A stretch of DNA of 64,000 nucleotides from Bradyrhizobium diazoefficiens (GCF_016612535.1 NZ_JAENXS010000001.1:2071501-2135500); one strand, 5' to 3'; shown: positions 48,881-59,856, numbered from the stretch's first letter. A program made the numbers and translations. The notes: generated from the sequence alone by a model not told the origin.

Positions 48881-51800
48881 AGGCGCCCCGACCCATCCCG
48901 GATGAAGTGCGCGCGCGCCAGGCGCGTGCGTCGGATCCCACCGCGTCGGCCTTCGTGTCGGCCAATGCCGGCTCGGGCAAGACCCATGTGCTGGTGCAGC
49001 GCGTGATTCGCCTTTTGCTGTCGGGCGTGCCGCCGGAAAAGATCCTCTGCATCACCTTCACCAAGGCCGCCGCCGCCAACATGGCCGAGCGCGTGTTCAC
49101 GACGCTTGGCCATTGGGTGACGCTTGATGATACCGCGCTCGATGCCGCGATCCGCGCCGTCGGCATTCCGCATCCCAGCCCAAAGCTGCGCCGCGAGGCG
49201 CGAAAACTGTTCGCCTGCGCATTGGAGACGCCGGGCGGGCTGAAAGTGCAGACCATCCACGCGCTGTGCACGCGCCTGCTCCAGCAATTCCCGTTCGAGG
49301 CCAACGTACCGGCGCGCTTTTCCGTGATCGACGAGCGCGACCAGACCGACATGATGGAGCGTGCCAATTTAAAAGTGCTGCTGGAGGCCGCGCACGATCC
49401 GGAGAGCGTCACCGGCCGCGCGCTGCTGACCGCGATGGCCAGCGCCGCCGACGTCACCTTCAAGGAGGTCGTGCGCGAGGCCTGTCTCAGCCGCGACCAT
49501 TTCATGGCCTGGACCGACGAGGCCGGCAACGCGGGCGCCGCGGCCGAGCAGATGGCGGCCGTGCTGGGCGTCGATGCGAGCGACCGCATCGAGGATGTCG
49601 AGACCGAGATTCTCGACGGCCCGTTCCTGCCACGCGCGCGCTGGGACGACATCGCCTTCGCGCTGGAGGACGGCAGCAAGTCCGACAACGATCAGGCCAG
49701 CCGCCTTCGCGAGGCCAAGGTGTTCTCCGGCGCTGCGCAGGTCGACGCCTATCTCTGCGTCTTCCTCACCGACGAAAAGCTGCCGCGCAAGGCGGTGTTG
49801 ACCAAGAAGTTTTGCGATCACAACCCGTCCGTCGCCCGCCTGTTCGAAAACGAGGCGCAGCGCGTCAGTGGGCTGATCGAGAAGCGCCGCGCGGTCACCA
49901 TGCGCGACCGCACCGCGGCTCTGCTGCACATCGCGACCGCCGCCGCCGCAAATTACCGCCGCGAGAAGCAGGAGCGCGGGCTGCTCGACTACGACGATCT
50001 CATCGACAAGACGCTGGCGATGCTCAACCGCGTCGCTTCGGGCTGGGTGCATTACAAGCTCGACCGCGGCGTCGATCATGTGCTGATCGACGAGGCGCAG
50101 GACACGAGCCCGCGGCAGTGGGACATCGTCGCGCATATCATTTCCGAATTCACCGCAGGCGAAGGCGCGCGCGAGGGGCTGAACCGCACGGTTTTCGCCG
50201 TCGGTGACGAGAAGCAGTCGATCTTCTCGTTCCAGGGCGCGGCGCCACACGAATTCGACGCACGCCGGCGCGAGCTGCATCGTAAATTCACCGCCGCTGG
50301 ACTGAAATTCGATCCGGTCGCCTTCACCTATTCGTTCCGCTCGGGCGCCACCATCCTGCATTCGGTCGACCACGTCTTCCGCGATCCCGCGATCTACAAG
50401 AGCATCCATTCGATCGAGATCGGCCATCCCCTGCACAATGCGCTCGCCGACGCCGGCCCGAGCGTGATCGAACTGTGGGACCTTGCCGAGGCCGATGACC
50501 GGCAGGAGATCGAGGGCTGGCGCGCACCGTTCGACGGCGTCGCGGTCACCAGTCCCGAGGTCAAGCTCGCACGCCGGATCCAGAACGAGATCAAGCGGCT
50601 GGTCGAGAGCGGCACGCTGACGGGGCACGAAGGCGAACGTCGCCCGCTTCGTTACGGGGATATGCTGATCCTGGTGCGCCGGCGCGGCAATGCGTTCGAC
50701 GCGGTGATCCAGGCGCTGAAGCACGCCAACGTTCCCGTCGCCGGCGCCGACCGGCTGAAGCTCACCGAGCACATCGCGATCATCGACCTGATGAACCTCG
50801 CGGACGCGCTGCTGCTGCCGCAGGACGATCTCGCGCTTGCGGTGGCGCTGAAGAGCCCGCTGTTCGGTCTCGATGAGGACGATTTGTTCAGGCTTGCCCA
50901 TGACCGCAAGGGATCGCTGCGCCGCGCGCTCGGCGAGCATGCGGCTGGGAGCGAGAAGTTCGCGGCCGCGCTGCGACGCCTGGAAGTCTGCGAGACCCGT
51001 GCGCGCGACGAAACGCCGTTCGCCTTCTACGCCTGGCTGCTCGGCGGCGATGGCGGTCGTGCGCGCATCCTGCGCCGACTCGGCCATGAGGCCAATGACG
51101 CGCTCGACGAATTTTTGGAGCTGGCGCTGAACTGCGAGCGCAAGGGACCGGCCTCGCTGCAGGGTTTTGTGGCCTGGCTGCGCTCGGCCGACACCGAAGT
51201 GAAGCGCGACATGGAGATCACGCGCGACGAGGTGCGGGTGATGACGGTGCACGGCGCCAAAGGTCTCGAAGCTTCGGTCGTGTTCATGGTCGACACCACG
51301 TCGTCGCCCGCGGACTCGCAGCGGGTTCGGCTGATCCACGTGCCGCGCGGCAATGGCGGCGAGGTCGTGGTCTGGGCCGGGCGCAAGGCCGACGATCCCA
51401 AGCCGGTGGTCGAGGCGCGCAAAGCGATGCTCGAGGAGACCGAGGACGAATACCGCCGCCTGCTCTATGTCGCGATGACGCGTGCGGCCGATCGGCTGAT
51501 CGTCGGCGGCTGCATACCCGGCAACATGAGGACGGTCCGCAAGCTCTGCTGGTACGATTTGATCGACACCGGGCTCACCGGCTCCGGCCTGGACAAGCAG
51601 ACAATAGAAACGCCGCTCGGCAAGGTGACCCGATTCGCCCGGGCAGAGGATGTCGCTGCGGTCGGCACGCCAGCGATGTCCGTGGACCAGACGATCGCGC
51701 TGCCTGACTGGCTGCGGACGCCGGCACCGCGCGAGACCATCGACGATGATCTGGTGCGCCCGTCCGGCCAGTCCGCCGAGGAAGGCCGCGCGGTACGATC

Positions 51801-52383
51801 AGGCGAATCAGTCCAGTCGCGCGCGCTGGCGCTGCAACGCGGCACCCTGGTGCACCGGCTGCTGCAATCCCTGCCGGACATCGCCGCAGAGCGCCGGCGC
51901 GACGCCGCGCTCGGCTTCATGGCGCGCAATGCTTCGGAGTGGAGCGAGGCCGACCGCGTCACGCTGGCCGACAAGGTGCTCGCTTTGATCGCCGAGCCGC
52001 GCTTTGCGCCCGTCTTTGCCGCCGGCAGCCGGGCGGAGGTCGCCATCGTCGGTAAACTCGACCGGCCAGGAAGGTCGCCGGCACTGGTGTCGGGGCAAAT
52101 CGACCGGCTGGTCGTTGGTCCGGACGAGGTTTTGATCGTCGATTTCAAGACCAATCAGATGGCGCCGAAGAGCGCGGCCGAGGCGCCCGCCGCCTATGTC
52201 CGACAGCTTGCGCTGTACCGGGCGGTGCTGGCGCGGCTTTATCCCCAAAAGCCGATCCGCGCCGTCCTGCTCTGGACTGAGGCCCTTGAATACATGGAGA
52301 TTTCAGCCCCCGCGCTGGACGCGGCGCTGGCATCCCTTCATCTCAGTGTGAGCGTCCTTGACCCGGCAAGGGGCCGTTCATAG
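48874..52383 (+). CDS. addA: Double-strand break repair helicase-nuclease AddA
   Basis: 1169 residues, UvrD-type superfamily 1 helicase plus nuclease. Walker A ANAGSGKTHVL (30-40), CITFTKAAAANMAERV, Walker B VLIDEAQDTSPRQWD (near 405), FAVGDEKQSIFSFQGA, VMTVHGAKGLEASVVF, RLLYVAMTRAADRLIV, and the C-terminal nuclease VLIVDFKTNQ (near 1087). The start ATG 48874 overlaps the addB stop; the earlier in-frame ATG at 48841 would overlap more deeply and lacks support. Confidence 0.96.
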   Translation: MVKAPRPIPDEVRARQARASDPTASAFVSANAGSGKTHVLVQRVIRLLLSGVPPEKILCITFTKAAAANMAERVFTTLGHWVTLDDTALDAAIRAVGIPHPSPKLRREARKLFACALETPGGLKVQTIHALCTRLLQQFPFEANVPARFSVIDERDQTDMMERANLKVLLEAAHDPESVTGRALLTAMASAADVTFKEVVREACLSRDHFMAWTDEAGNAGAAAEQMAAVLGVDASDRIEDVETEILDGPFLPRARWDDIAFALEDGSKSDNDQASRLREAKVFSGAAQVDAYLCVFLTDEKLPRKAVLTKKFCDHNPSVARLFENEAQRVSGLIEKRRAVTMRDRTAALLHIATAAAANYRREKQERGLLDYDDLIDKTLAMLNRVASGWVHYKLDRGVDHVLIDEAQDTSPRQWDIVAHIISEFTAGEGAREGLNRTVFAVGDEKQSIFSFQGAAPHEFDARRRELHRKFTAAGLKFDPVAFTYSFRSGATILHSVDHVFRDPAIYKSIHSIEIGHPLHNALADAGPSVIELWDLAEADDRQEIEGWRAPFDGVAVTSPEVKLARRIQNEIKRLVESGTLTGHEGERRPLRYGDMLILVRRRGNAFDAVIQALKHANVPVAGADRLKLTEHIAIIDLMNLADALLLPQDDLALAVALKSPLFGLDEDDLFRLAHDRKGSLRRALGEHAAGSEKFAAALRRLEVCETRARDETPFAFYAWLLGGDGGRARILRRLGHEANDALDEFLELALNCERKGPASLQGFVAWLRSADTEVKRDMEITRDEVRVMTVHGAKGLEASVVFMVDTTSSPADSQRVRLIHVPRGNGGEVVVWAGRKADDPKPVVEARKAMLEETEDEYRRLLYVAMTRAADRLIVGGCIPGNMRTVRKLCWYDLIDTGLTGSGLDKQTIETPLGKVTRFARAEDVAAVGTPAMSVDQTIALPDWLRTPAPRETIDDDLVRPSGQSAEEGRAVRSGESVQSRALALQRGTLVHRLLQSLPDIAAERRRDAALGFMARNASEWSEADRVTLADKVLALIAEPRFAPVFAAGSRAEVAIVGKLDRPGRSPALVSGQIDRLVVGPDEVLIVDFKTNQMAPKSAAEAPAAYVRQLALYRAVLARLYPQKPIRAVLLWTEALEYMEISAPALDAALASLHLSVSVLDPARGRS

Positions 52384-52450
52384 GTTGACGGCATGATCCC
52401 GGGCGCGATTCCACGTCGCGCCGATTCGTTTAACCGAGTGAGGTACTCCA

Positions 52451-52771
52451 ATGGCCGTTAGCAAGGTTTCCGACACCGATTTCGAAGCCGAAGTGCTCAA
52501 GGCGGACGGCCCCGTGGTCGTCGATTTCTGGGCCGAGTGGTGCGGCCCCTGCCGCATGATCGCACCCGCTCTCGACGAGATCGCCGGCGCGATGGGCGAC
52601 AAGGTCAAGATCGTCAAGCTCAACGTCGACGAGAGCCCGAAGACCGCGTCCAAGTATGGCGTGATGTCGATCCCGACCCTGATGATCTTCAAGGGCGGCG
52701 AGATGGCCTCCCGCCAGGTCGGCGCGGCGCCGAAGGCGAAGCTTCAGCAGTGGATCACGTCGGCGGTTTGA
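52451..52771 (+). CDS. trxA: Thioredoxin 1
   Basis: General cytoplasmic disulfide reductase, 106 residues. Active site [10 protein letters not shown] with the canonical CGPC, cis-Pro in [13 protein letters not shown]. Lies 67 bases after addA, in the conserved alphaproteobacterial addB-addA-trxA order. Terminator follows. Confidence 0.98.
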   Translation: MAVSKVSDTDFEAEVLKADGPVVVDFWAEWCGPCRMIAPALDEIAGAMGDKVKIVKLNVDESPKTASKYGVMSIPTLMIFKGGEMASRQVGAAPKAKLQQWITSAV

Positions 52772-52795
52772 TTCACGTCGCAGAAGATTATTTCG

Positions 52796-52829
52796 AAACG
52801 GCCGGCTCAGCGCCGGCCGTTTCATTTTT
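52796..52829 (+). terminator. Rho-independent terminator of trxA
   Basis: Perfect 11-base-pair stem AAACGGCCGGC / GCCGGCCGTTT, loop TCAGC, followed by CATTTTTG. It lies 24 bases after trxA and just before the convergent SRPBCC gene, so it may serve both. Confidence 0.85.
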
Positions 52830-52840
52830 GCGGACCGCAA

Positions 52841-53269
52841 TCATGCCGATCTCGTTTCGGCGAGTTTAGCGAGACTGGCGAGAACCTCTGGAAAATCTGA
52901 CGCAACGGCCGGACCGATTTCGGCCGCTTGCGGCCCTTGGGCGTCGACGGCGTAAACGATGCGCGTGCGCGCCGGTCCGAGCGGCTCGATACGATGGGCG
53001 ACCTTGATGGCGAGATCGCCGACCCGCGTCTCGTCGACGAAGCATACATCCTCGCGAACCTCGATCAATTGCGAACGTAGCGCCTCCTCGCCGGGGGGCT
53101 TCATCGTGAACCAGGTGCCTGCCGCAAACGGTCCGTCGATGGCAATCCGCTCGATGCCTGCGTTCCAGTCTTTCCAGCCGGGCACATCGCGAAAAATGCT
53201 CCAGATCGTCGCTGCGGTTGCAGACGTCTCGATGGCATATTCGTATCGCCAGACATGTCCGTCGTTCAT
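52841..53269 (-). CDS. SRPBCC (START/Bet v1-like) domain protein
   Basis: 142 residues with an SRPBCC ligand-binding fold: YAIETSATAATIWSIFRDV, WNAGIERIAIDGPFAAGTW, VAHRIEPLGPARTRIVY. No catalytic residues known. A partner regulator is often adjacent to such genes, but none is seen; the upstream neighbour is a phosphatase remnant. Function unknown. Confidence 0.82.
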   Translation of the reverse strand: MNDGHVWRYEYAIETSATAATIWSIFRDVPGWKDWNAGIERIAIDGPFAAGTWFTMKPPGEEALRSQLIEVREDVCFVDETRVGDLAIKVAHRIEPLGPARTRIVYAVDAQGPQAAEIGPAVASDFPEVLASLAKLAETRSA

Positions 53270-53354
53270 GGCGCGCTCCCTCTTTGATATGTACGCCTAT
53301 AACAAGCACACTCATAAGGAAGTCAAACCATGGCCCGGATGGAGCGAAGCGGCA

Positions 53355-53570
53355 CTACTTGATCCACCCGGTCGCGAGCGCGTTCGCTAGCTCCGGCTGG
53401 CCGTTGCGGCGCGCCAACTCGGCCATCGCCTCGTGATCATAAGCGACGTGGCGAAACGTCACCTGCCAGCCACCAACCGTCGACTCGAGAACCGCGTAGC
53501 GCGCATCCGGCGTGCCGGCTTCGACGACATGCGGGAACGGATGCACGTCACGATAGCCGGGGCTGCCGAC
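53355..53570 (-). pseudogene. Remnant of a metallophosphoesterase gene (C-terminus only)
   Basis: About 71 codons (VGSPGYRDVHPFPHVVEAGT, then DARYAVL, VTFRHVAYDHEAMAELARRN, ending ALATGWIK) resemble the C-terminal end of YfcE-type metallophosphoesterases. The N-terminal part with the metal ligands is absent; the coding similarity stops about 10 bases before the family A repeat at 53580. The frame runs on into folC antisense sequence, which is not real coding. Probably lost by a deletion at the repeat. Confidence 0.6.
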
Positions 53571-53579
53571 ACTGCGATC

Positions 53580-53699
53580 TCGTGGCCCGGACGCGGCGCA
53601 GCATGAAATGATGCACCGCTGAGCCGGGGCCCAGGTGGCGAGGGTAGGTCCCGGCTCTGCGGAGCGGCACTTCGCGCCGCACCGCGTCCGGGACACGAG
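53580..53699. repeat. Palindromic repeat, family A copy 2
   Basis: Outer arms TCGTGGCCCGGACGCGG and CCGCGTCCGGGACACGA, inner arms TGAGCCGGGGCCCA and TAGGTCCCGGCTCTGC. Same design as 31456-31590, but the centre is different and shorter. It separates the phosphatase remnant from the folC end (6 bases away). Confidence 0.9.
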
Positions 53700-53704
53700 A
53701 CCGA

Positions 53705-55048
53705 CTATGCAGGAGGCGTGCCGTTGAGGCCGAGCACGTGACCGGCGAGATAGAGCGAGCCGGTGATCAGGATGCGCGGCGGCACTTCGTAGGCGAGTTT
53801 CGACAAGGCCCGCAGCGCGGCTTCGATGCCGGGCGCGATCTCGACGCGCATGCCGAGGCTGCGGACGGCGTCGGCGAGACGATCCACCGGCATCGCATTC
53901 TCGGTGTCGGGAATCGGCACCGCGATGATGTGGCGGGTGAGACCGGCGAAATTGGCGAGAAACGCCCGCGCGTCCTTGTTGGCCATCATGCCGGCGATGA
54001 CGACCAGCGGCCGCGACACCCGCTCTTCGAGATCGCCGAGTGCGGCGGCGGCGACCCGGCCGCCCTCGGCATTGTGGCCGCCATCGAGCCAGATCTCTGA
54101 CCCCTGCGGCCCCCAGGAGAGCAGTTCGCCCGAGGTGATGCGCTGCATCCGCGCCGGCCATTCGGCACCGACAATGCCGGCCTCGAATGCCGCCTGGTTG
54201 ACCTTGAAAGTCGAAATCGCGCGCAGCGTCGCGATCGCAAGGCCGGCATTGTCGAACTGATGACGGCCGAACAGGCGCGGCGCCGCCAGATCCATCAGGC
54301 CGCGCTCGTCGGAATAGACCAGACGGCCACGCTCGACATTGACATGCCAGCTTTCGCCGGCCGCAAACAGCGGCGCGCGCATTCGCTTGGCCTCCGCCTC
54401 AATGACCGCGATCGCCTCAGGCATCTGCTCGGCGCAAACCACGGGTACGCCGCGCTTGATGATCGCCGCCTTCTCGCCCGCAATCGACGTCAGCGTATCG
54501 CCGAGGAAGTCCATGTGGTCCATGCTGATCGGCGTGATCACGCAGGCCGCAGGCTGATCGACCACATTGGTCGAGTCGAGCCGGCCGCCGAGCCCGACTT
54601 CAAGCAACACGGCATCGGCGGGATTTTGCGCGAACAGATGGAAGGCGGCCGCGGTCTTCAGCTCAAAGACAGTGGCGGGCTCGCCGGCATTGACGCGCTC
54701 GACCTCTTGCAGCGCCGCGCACAATTCGTCGTCGCTAACGAGCACGCCGCCACCGGGGCGGCCGAGGCGGAAACATTCGTTGATGCGAACCAGATAGGGC
54801 GAGGTGTAGGCGTGGACGCGCAAGCCCGCCGCCTCCAGCGTCGCGCGCAGATAGGCAACCGTCGAGCCCTTGCCGTTGGTGCCGGCGACGTGGATCACCG
54901 GCGGCAGCTTGCGTTCGGGATGACCGAGCCGCTCGAGCAGGCGGTGCATCCGCTCGAGCCCGAGATCGATGCGCTTTTGATGCAGGGCCGACAGCCGCCC
55001 GATCAATTCGTCGAGCGACGGCTTTGCGCTGTCGGAGGACGCGTTCAC
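53705..55048 (-). CDS. folC: Bifunctional folylpolyglutamate/dihydrofolate synthase
   Basis: Adds Glu to dihydropteroate/folates. 447 residues of the Mur-ligase-like family: P-loop [20 protein letters not shown] (near 54), [30 protein letters not shown] region, [12 protein letters not shown]. Start at 55048 overlaps the accD stop by four bases (ATGA), so it is coupled to accD. Confidence 0.95.
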   Translation of the reverse strand: MNASSDSAKPSLDELIGRLSALHQKRIDLGLERMHRLLERLGHPERKLPPVIHVAGTNGKGSTVAYLRATLEAAGLRVHAYTSPYLVRINECFRLGRPGGGVLVSDDELCAALQEVERVNAGEPATVFELKTAAAFHLFAQNPADAVLLEVGLGGRLDSTNVVDQPAACVITPISMDHMDFLGDTLTSIAGEKAAIIKRGVPVVCAEQMPEAIAVIEAEAKRMRAPLFAAGESWHVNVERGRLVYSDERGLMDLAAPRLFGRHQFDNAGLAIATLRAISTFKVNQAAFEAGIVGAEWPARMQRITSGELLSWGPQGSEIWLDGGHNAEGGRVAAAALGDLEERVSRPLVVIAGMMANKDARAFLANFAGLTRHIIAVPIPDTENAMPVDRLADAVRSLGMRVEIAPGIEAALRALSKLAYEVPPRILITGSLYLAGHVLGLNGTPPA

Positions 55049-55986
55049 GCGTGCGGCGCAGCCGGCGCCGTCTCAGCGGCCGATACGATCTGCGCAGGGC
55101 TGACGACGGGCTGCATTGATTTCGACGCATTCTCCTGCGCTGGCGCCCTGGTCAGCAGGCGGCATAGCCGCGCCAAGGTCGGACGCAATTCATGGCGATG
55201 CACGACCATGTCGACCATGCCGTGCTCTTTGAGATATTCGGCGCGCTGGAAGCCCTCAGGCAGCTTTTCGCGAATGGTCTGCTCGATCACGCGCGCGCCG
55301 GCAAAGCCGATCAGCGCGCCGGGCTCGGCGATCTGCACGTCGCCGAGCATCGCGTAGGACGCTGTGACGCCGCCGGTGGTCGGGTTGGTCAGCACGACGA
55401 TATAGGGCTGCTTGGCCTCGCGCAGCATCTGCACGCCGACCGTGGTGCGCGGCATCTGCATCAGCGACAGGATGCCTTCCTGCATGCGCGCGCCGCCGGA
55501 TGCGGCGAACACGATGAAGGGCGACTTCTTCTCGACCGCGAGCTCGAGCCCGCGCACGAGGGCTTCACCGGCAGCCATGCCGAGCGAGCCGCCCATGAAA
55601 TCGAAATCCTGCACGGCGACGACGACGGCGGCGCCTTCGAGCTTGCCATAGCCGATCTTGACCGCGTCGTTCAGATTGGTGCGCGCCCGCGCATCCTTGA
55701 TGCGATCGACATACTTCTTCTCATCACGAAACTTCAGCGGGTCGGGCGTGACGTCGGGCAAGGCGACATCGAACCAGGTCTCGTTGTCGAAGATCGACTT
55801 GAGCCGCGCCACCGCGCCCATGCGCATGTGGTAGTTCGAGCCGGGGATGACGAACTGGTTGGCCTCGACGTCCTTGTAGAACACGAGCTGCCCGGAATCC
55901 GGACACTTGATCCACAGATTCTCCGGCGTCTCCCGCCGCAGCATGTTGCGGATCTTCGGCCGGACCACATTGGTAAGCCAGTTCAT
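55045..55986 (-). CDS. accD: Acetyl-CoA carboxylase carboxyltransferase subunit beta
   Basis: 313 residues. The carboxyltransferase core shows [37 protein letters not shown] and [17 protein letters not shown]. The N-terminal zinc ribbon of E. coli AccD (four Cys) is reduced: Cys28 is kept but the others are Ser31, Ile47 and Ser50 ([17 protein letters not shown]). Start ATG 55986 ([13 protein letters not shown]) is chosen over an earlier in-frame codon. trpA lies 113 bases upstream. Confidence 0.95.
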   Translation of the reverse strand: MNWLTNVVRPKIRNMLRRETPENLWIKCPDSGQLVFYKDVEANQFVIPGSNYHMRMGAVARLKSIFDNETWFDVALPDVTPDPLKFRDEKKYVDRIKDARARTNLNDAVKIGYGKLEGAAVVVAVQDFDFMGGSLGMAAGEALVRGLELAVEKKSPFIVFAASGGARMQEGILSLMQMPRTTVGVQMLREAKQPYIVVLTNPTTGGVTASYAMLGDVQIAEPGALIGFAGARVIEQTIREKLPEGFQRAEYLKEHGMVDMVVHRHELRPTLARLCRLLTRAPAQENASKSMQPVVSPAQIVSAAETAPAAPHA

Positions 55987-56099
55987 GGTTTGCTCCGATG
56001 TGCTGGCCCCAGTGGGGACCGCCTGAAGGGATATATATGGCGACCGGGCCATTGCCCGGCAAGCCGCCGTGTCGCCCGCCTTGGCAGCGGAATTGTGGC

Positions 56100-56936
56100 T
56101 TATTCGGCCGTCTGTTGCGCGCCCTTGACGCCCTGGGCCAGGACCGCCGTCAGCTCAGCCACGGCGTTGACGGTTTTGGCGGTCGCGCGGTCGTCCGCAT
56201 CGAGGCTGTTCTTGAGCGCATCAACCAGCGCGGTACCGACCACCGAACCATCGGCCTTCTCGGCAATGGCGCGCGCCGCCTCCGGCGTGCGGATGCCGAA
56301 ACCAACGCAGATCGGCAGCTTGGTATGCCGCTTGATGCGCGCGACAGCTTCACCGACAGTATTCGCATCCGCAGCCGCGGCACCGGTGATGCCGGCGATA
56401 GAGACGTAATAGACAAAGCCTGACGTGTTCGCGAGCACCGCGGGCAGGCGCTTGTCGTCGGTGGTCGGGGTCGCGAGGCGAATGAAGTTCAGGCCCGCCT
56501 TCAGCGCGGGAATGCAAAGCTCGTCGTCTTCCTCCGGCGGCAGATCGACGATGATCAGGCCGTCAACGCCGGCCGTCTTGGCATCAGCCAAAAACTTGTC
56601 GACGCCGTAAATGTAGATCGGATTGTAATAGCCCATCAGCACCAGCGGCGTGACATTGTCGTCCTTGCGGAAGCCGCGCACGAGGTCGAGCGTCTTCTTC
56701 AACGTCATTCCGTTCTTGAGCGCGCGCAAGCCCGCAGCCTGAATCGAGGGACCATCCGCCATCGGGTCGGTGAAGGGAATGCCGAGCTCGATCACATCGG
56801 CGCCGGCCTTGGGCAGCGCCTTGACGATATTGAGCGACGTCGTGAGATCGGGATCACCGGCCATCACATAGGTGACAAAGGCCGAGCGGCCCGCTTTCTT
56901 CAACTCGGCGAAACGGGTGTCGATACGCGTGGTCAT
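56100..56936 (-). CDS. trpA: Tryptophan synthase alpha subunit
   Basis: Cleaves indoleglycerol phosphate to indole. 278 residues with catalytic Glu50 and Asp61 ([17 protein letters not shown]), [14 protein letters not shown] and [10 protein letters not shown]. Normally close to trpB, but here 496 bases away because a DUF559 unit lies in between. Confidence 0.97.
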   Translation of the reverse strand: MTTRIDTRFAELKKAGRSAFVTYVMAGDPDLTTSLNIVKALPKAGADVIELGIPFTDPMADGPSIQAAGLRALKNGMTLKKTLDLVRGFRKDDNVTPLVLMGYYNPIYIYGVDKFLADAKTAGVDGLIIVDLPPEEDDELCIPALKAGLNFIRLATPTTDDKRLPAVLANTSGFVYYVSIAGITGAAAADANTVGEAVARIKRHTKLPICVGFGIRTPEAARAIAEKADGSVVGTALVDALKNSLDADDRATAKTVNAVAELTAVLAQGVKGAQQTAE

Positions 56937-56958
56937 GATTCCGCGGCCGCTGTGCTAT

Positions 56959-57007
56959 ACCTCTCCCCGTCGGGGAGAGGTCGGCTGCGAAGCAGCCGGG
57001 TGAGGGG
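56959..57007 (+). repeat. Left 49-base terminal repeat of the DUF559 unit
   Basis: Palindrome CCTCTCCCCG / CGGGGAGAGG, then hairpin CGGCTGC / GCAGCCG with a GAA loop, then GGGTGAGGGG. The final GAGGGG also serves as the ribosome site for the DUF559 start at 57009. Confidence 0.9.
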
Positions 57008-57008
57008 G

Positions 57009-57353
57009 ATGGAAAGGTTCAAGTCGAGAGCACGAAGGCTCCGCGAGTCGCAGACAAGCGCAGAAGCGAAGCTTTGGCAGGCGCTACGCAACCGGCAGCT
57101 CGCTCGCTGGACGTTTCGCCGCCAGCACCCTGTCGATCGATACGTCGTTGATTTCGTGACGCTGGACGGAAAACTGATCATTGAGGTCGACGGCGTCACG
57201 CATTCCAGCCCGACCGAGATCGAACGCGATGAAGCCAGGACCAAGGTGCTCGAGGCCTGCGGGTTCTTCGTCCTGCGCGTCTCGAACACGGATGTGTACG
57301 AAAATCTCGAGGGCGTGCTCGAGCTCGTCCGGACATCACTAAGGTTCGAGTGA
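57009..57353 (+). CDS. DUF559 (Vsr-like) endonuclease domain protein
   Basis: 114 residues from ATG 57009 (MERFKSRARRLRESQ). Domain of the PD-(D/E)XK/Vsr-like family: Glu19 in TSAEAKLW, RRQHPVDRYVVDF with Asp48, and the catalytic-type EVDG at 59-62 followed by His65. The small size and intact motif suggest an active nuclease. It is antisense to trpB/trpA and lies inside terminal inverted repeats. The in-frame codon at 56952 would place the repeat in the protein and is rejected. Confidence 0.85.
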   Translation: MERFKSRARRLRESQTSAEAKLWQALRNRQLARWTFRRQHPVDRYVVDFVTLDGKLIIEVDGVTHSSPTEIERDEARTKVLEACGFFVLRVSNTDVYENLEGVLELVRTSLRFE

Positions 57354-57362
57354 GTGGAGAGG

Positions 57363-57411
57363 CCCCTCACCCGGCTGTTTCGCAGCCGACCTCTCCCCGA
57401 CGGGGAGAGGT
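57363..57411 (-). repeat. Right 49-base terminal repeat of the DUF559 unit
   Basis: Reverse complement of 56959-57007 with one difference (GAA loop versus AAA loop region of the hairpin). It follows the DUF559 stop by nine bases and may also act as its terminator. Confidence 0.9.
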
Positions 57412-57432
57412 GAAGAGAGTGCGACACTCGCC

Positions 57433-58646
<1,214 letters not shown>

Positions 58647-58650
<4 letters not shown>

Positions 58651-59306
58651 CGAACGCTCAACTCTTGGGTGACGCGCGCGGCGCGAATGAAGGCCTTGAT
58701 CAACTCCGGATCCTTGACGCCCGGGGTGCTCTCGACACCCGAGGACACGTCGACACCGCCAGCACCGGTGACGCGGAGGGCCTCCGCAACGTTGTCGGCA
58801 TGAAGCCCGCCGGAGACCATGTAGGGCAGCTTGAGATCGAGATTTTCGAGCAGGTGCCAGTCGAAGGGCTCGCCGAGACCGCCGGGCCGGGTCGCCTCTT
58901 TCGGCGCGCGCGCGTCGAACAGGATGCGGTCGGCCACCGCGGCATAGCCAGGCAGCACCGCAAGATCGACTGCGGTTGCGACCGGGACCGCCTTCAGGAC
59001 GGGGCGATCGAATCTCTGCCTGATGTCGCGCAGCCGCGCCACGCTCTCCTTGCCGTGGAGTTGAAACATGTCCGGCGACAGCGCGTCCATGATGTTGTCG
59101 AGGGTGGCATCGTCGGCATCGACCGTGAGCGCGACCGTGAGCGCGCGCCGCTTCACCTGGCGGCCGAGATCACGCCCCGTCTCCAGCGACACATGCCGCG
59201 GCGACGGCGGAAAGAACACGAACCCCACCATGTCGGCGCCCGCGTCGAGCGCCGTTTCGAGCGTCTCGCGCGTAGACAGGCCACAGATTTTGACGAGCAG
59301 GGACAT
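58647..59306 (-). CDS. trpF: Phosphoribosylanthranilate isomerase
   Basis: Third-step enzyme of tryptophan synthesis, 219-residue TIM barrel. Catalytic Cys8 in [11 protein letters not shown] and Asp in GVDVSSGVE, with [14 protein letters not shown] and [10 protein letters not shown]. First of the trpF-trpB-trpA-accD-folC order. Confidence 0.96.
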
Positions 59307-59386
59307 GATCTCGAAGGTATGGGCTCAAAACGGGTGAAGGCTGCGGATGCGCGGCCGGAAAACAGGGTTTTCGGTCGGGGCCGCTT

Positions 59387-59779
59387 CTACAACGTCGCGC
59401 GCTGCTTGTCTCGCCCGACGGGCCCGTAAAGGCCCACCCCGGAGGGCACCGGCAGGCGCTGGGACTCGGGCTTTGCTGGGGCCGTCTGGGCCCGCAGATC
59501 GGTCAGCTCGACCCGGGCGGCTCTCGCATCCGCCTCATGCCGGCGCGCGGCACGCCGCCAATGCCGCTGGCCGAACCAGACGGCGCAGCCGCCGACGATG
59601 ACGCCCAAGGCGGCCACCAGGATCAGCAGCAGGAACAGCGGCAGCGTGACCGACAGGGCCGGATCAGCCGCCATGAAGGGATCGAAAGAGACGGTGACGA
59701 AATGCCGGTTGGCAACCGCAAAGGTCACCAGGATCAGGCCCAGCGGAATCACGATCAACGCGGTCAGGAACTTTCGCAT
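59387..59779 (-). CDS. lapA: LapA-domain inner-membrane protein
   Basis: 130 residues with two transmembrane helices (about 4-23 and 45-66: FLTALIVIPLGLILVTFAVAN; LFLLLILVAALGVIVGGCAV) and a cytoplasmic coiled region (RRAARRHEADARAARVELTDL). This matches the LapA (DUF1049) family involved with LapB in lipopolysaccharide control. Gene symbol is by family similarity only. It lies 80 bases upstream of trpF and downstream of ihfB. Confidence 0.82.
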   Translation of the reverse strand: MRKFLTALIVIPLGLILVTFAVANRHFVTVSFDPFMAADPALSVTLPLFLLLILVAALGVIVGGCAVWFGQRHWRRAARRHEADARAARVELTDLRAQTAPAKPESQRLPVPSGVGLYGPVGRDKQRATL

Positions 59780-59856
59780 CGCGATCGCTCGTCTTGAATC
59801 AAGCTTGCTGCCGCATCATGCGGCCGTTCGGTTAAGCCCGGACGACAGCGGCTTCT

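Larger units (their letters stand above)
56959..57411. mobile_element. Putative DUF559 nuclease element with terminal inverted repeats
   Basis: 453 bases inserted between trpB and trpA, bounded by 49-base inverted repeats (56959-57007 and 57363-57411) differing at one position by eye, with a single plus-strand DUF559 gene inside. The architecture recalls REP-flanked transposase genes, but with a Vsr-like nuclease instead. Mobility is inferred, not shown; no target-site duplication was recognised. Confidence 0.6.

Noticed and set aside
49369..51339. 656-codon frame antisense to addA
   Set aside because: Overlaps an unambiguous helicase gene; composition is that of an antisense shadow.
53571..54161. 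Upstream extension of the phosphatase remnant frame into folC
   Set aside because: Lies across a palindromic repeat and out of frame within folC; not coding.
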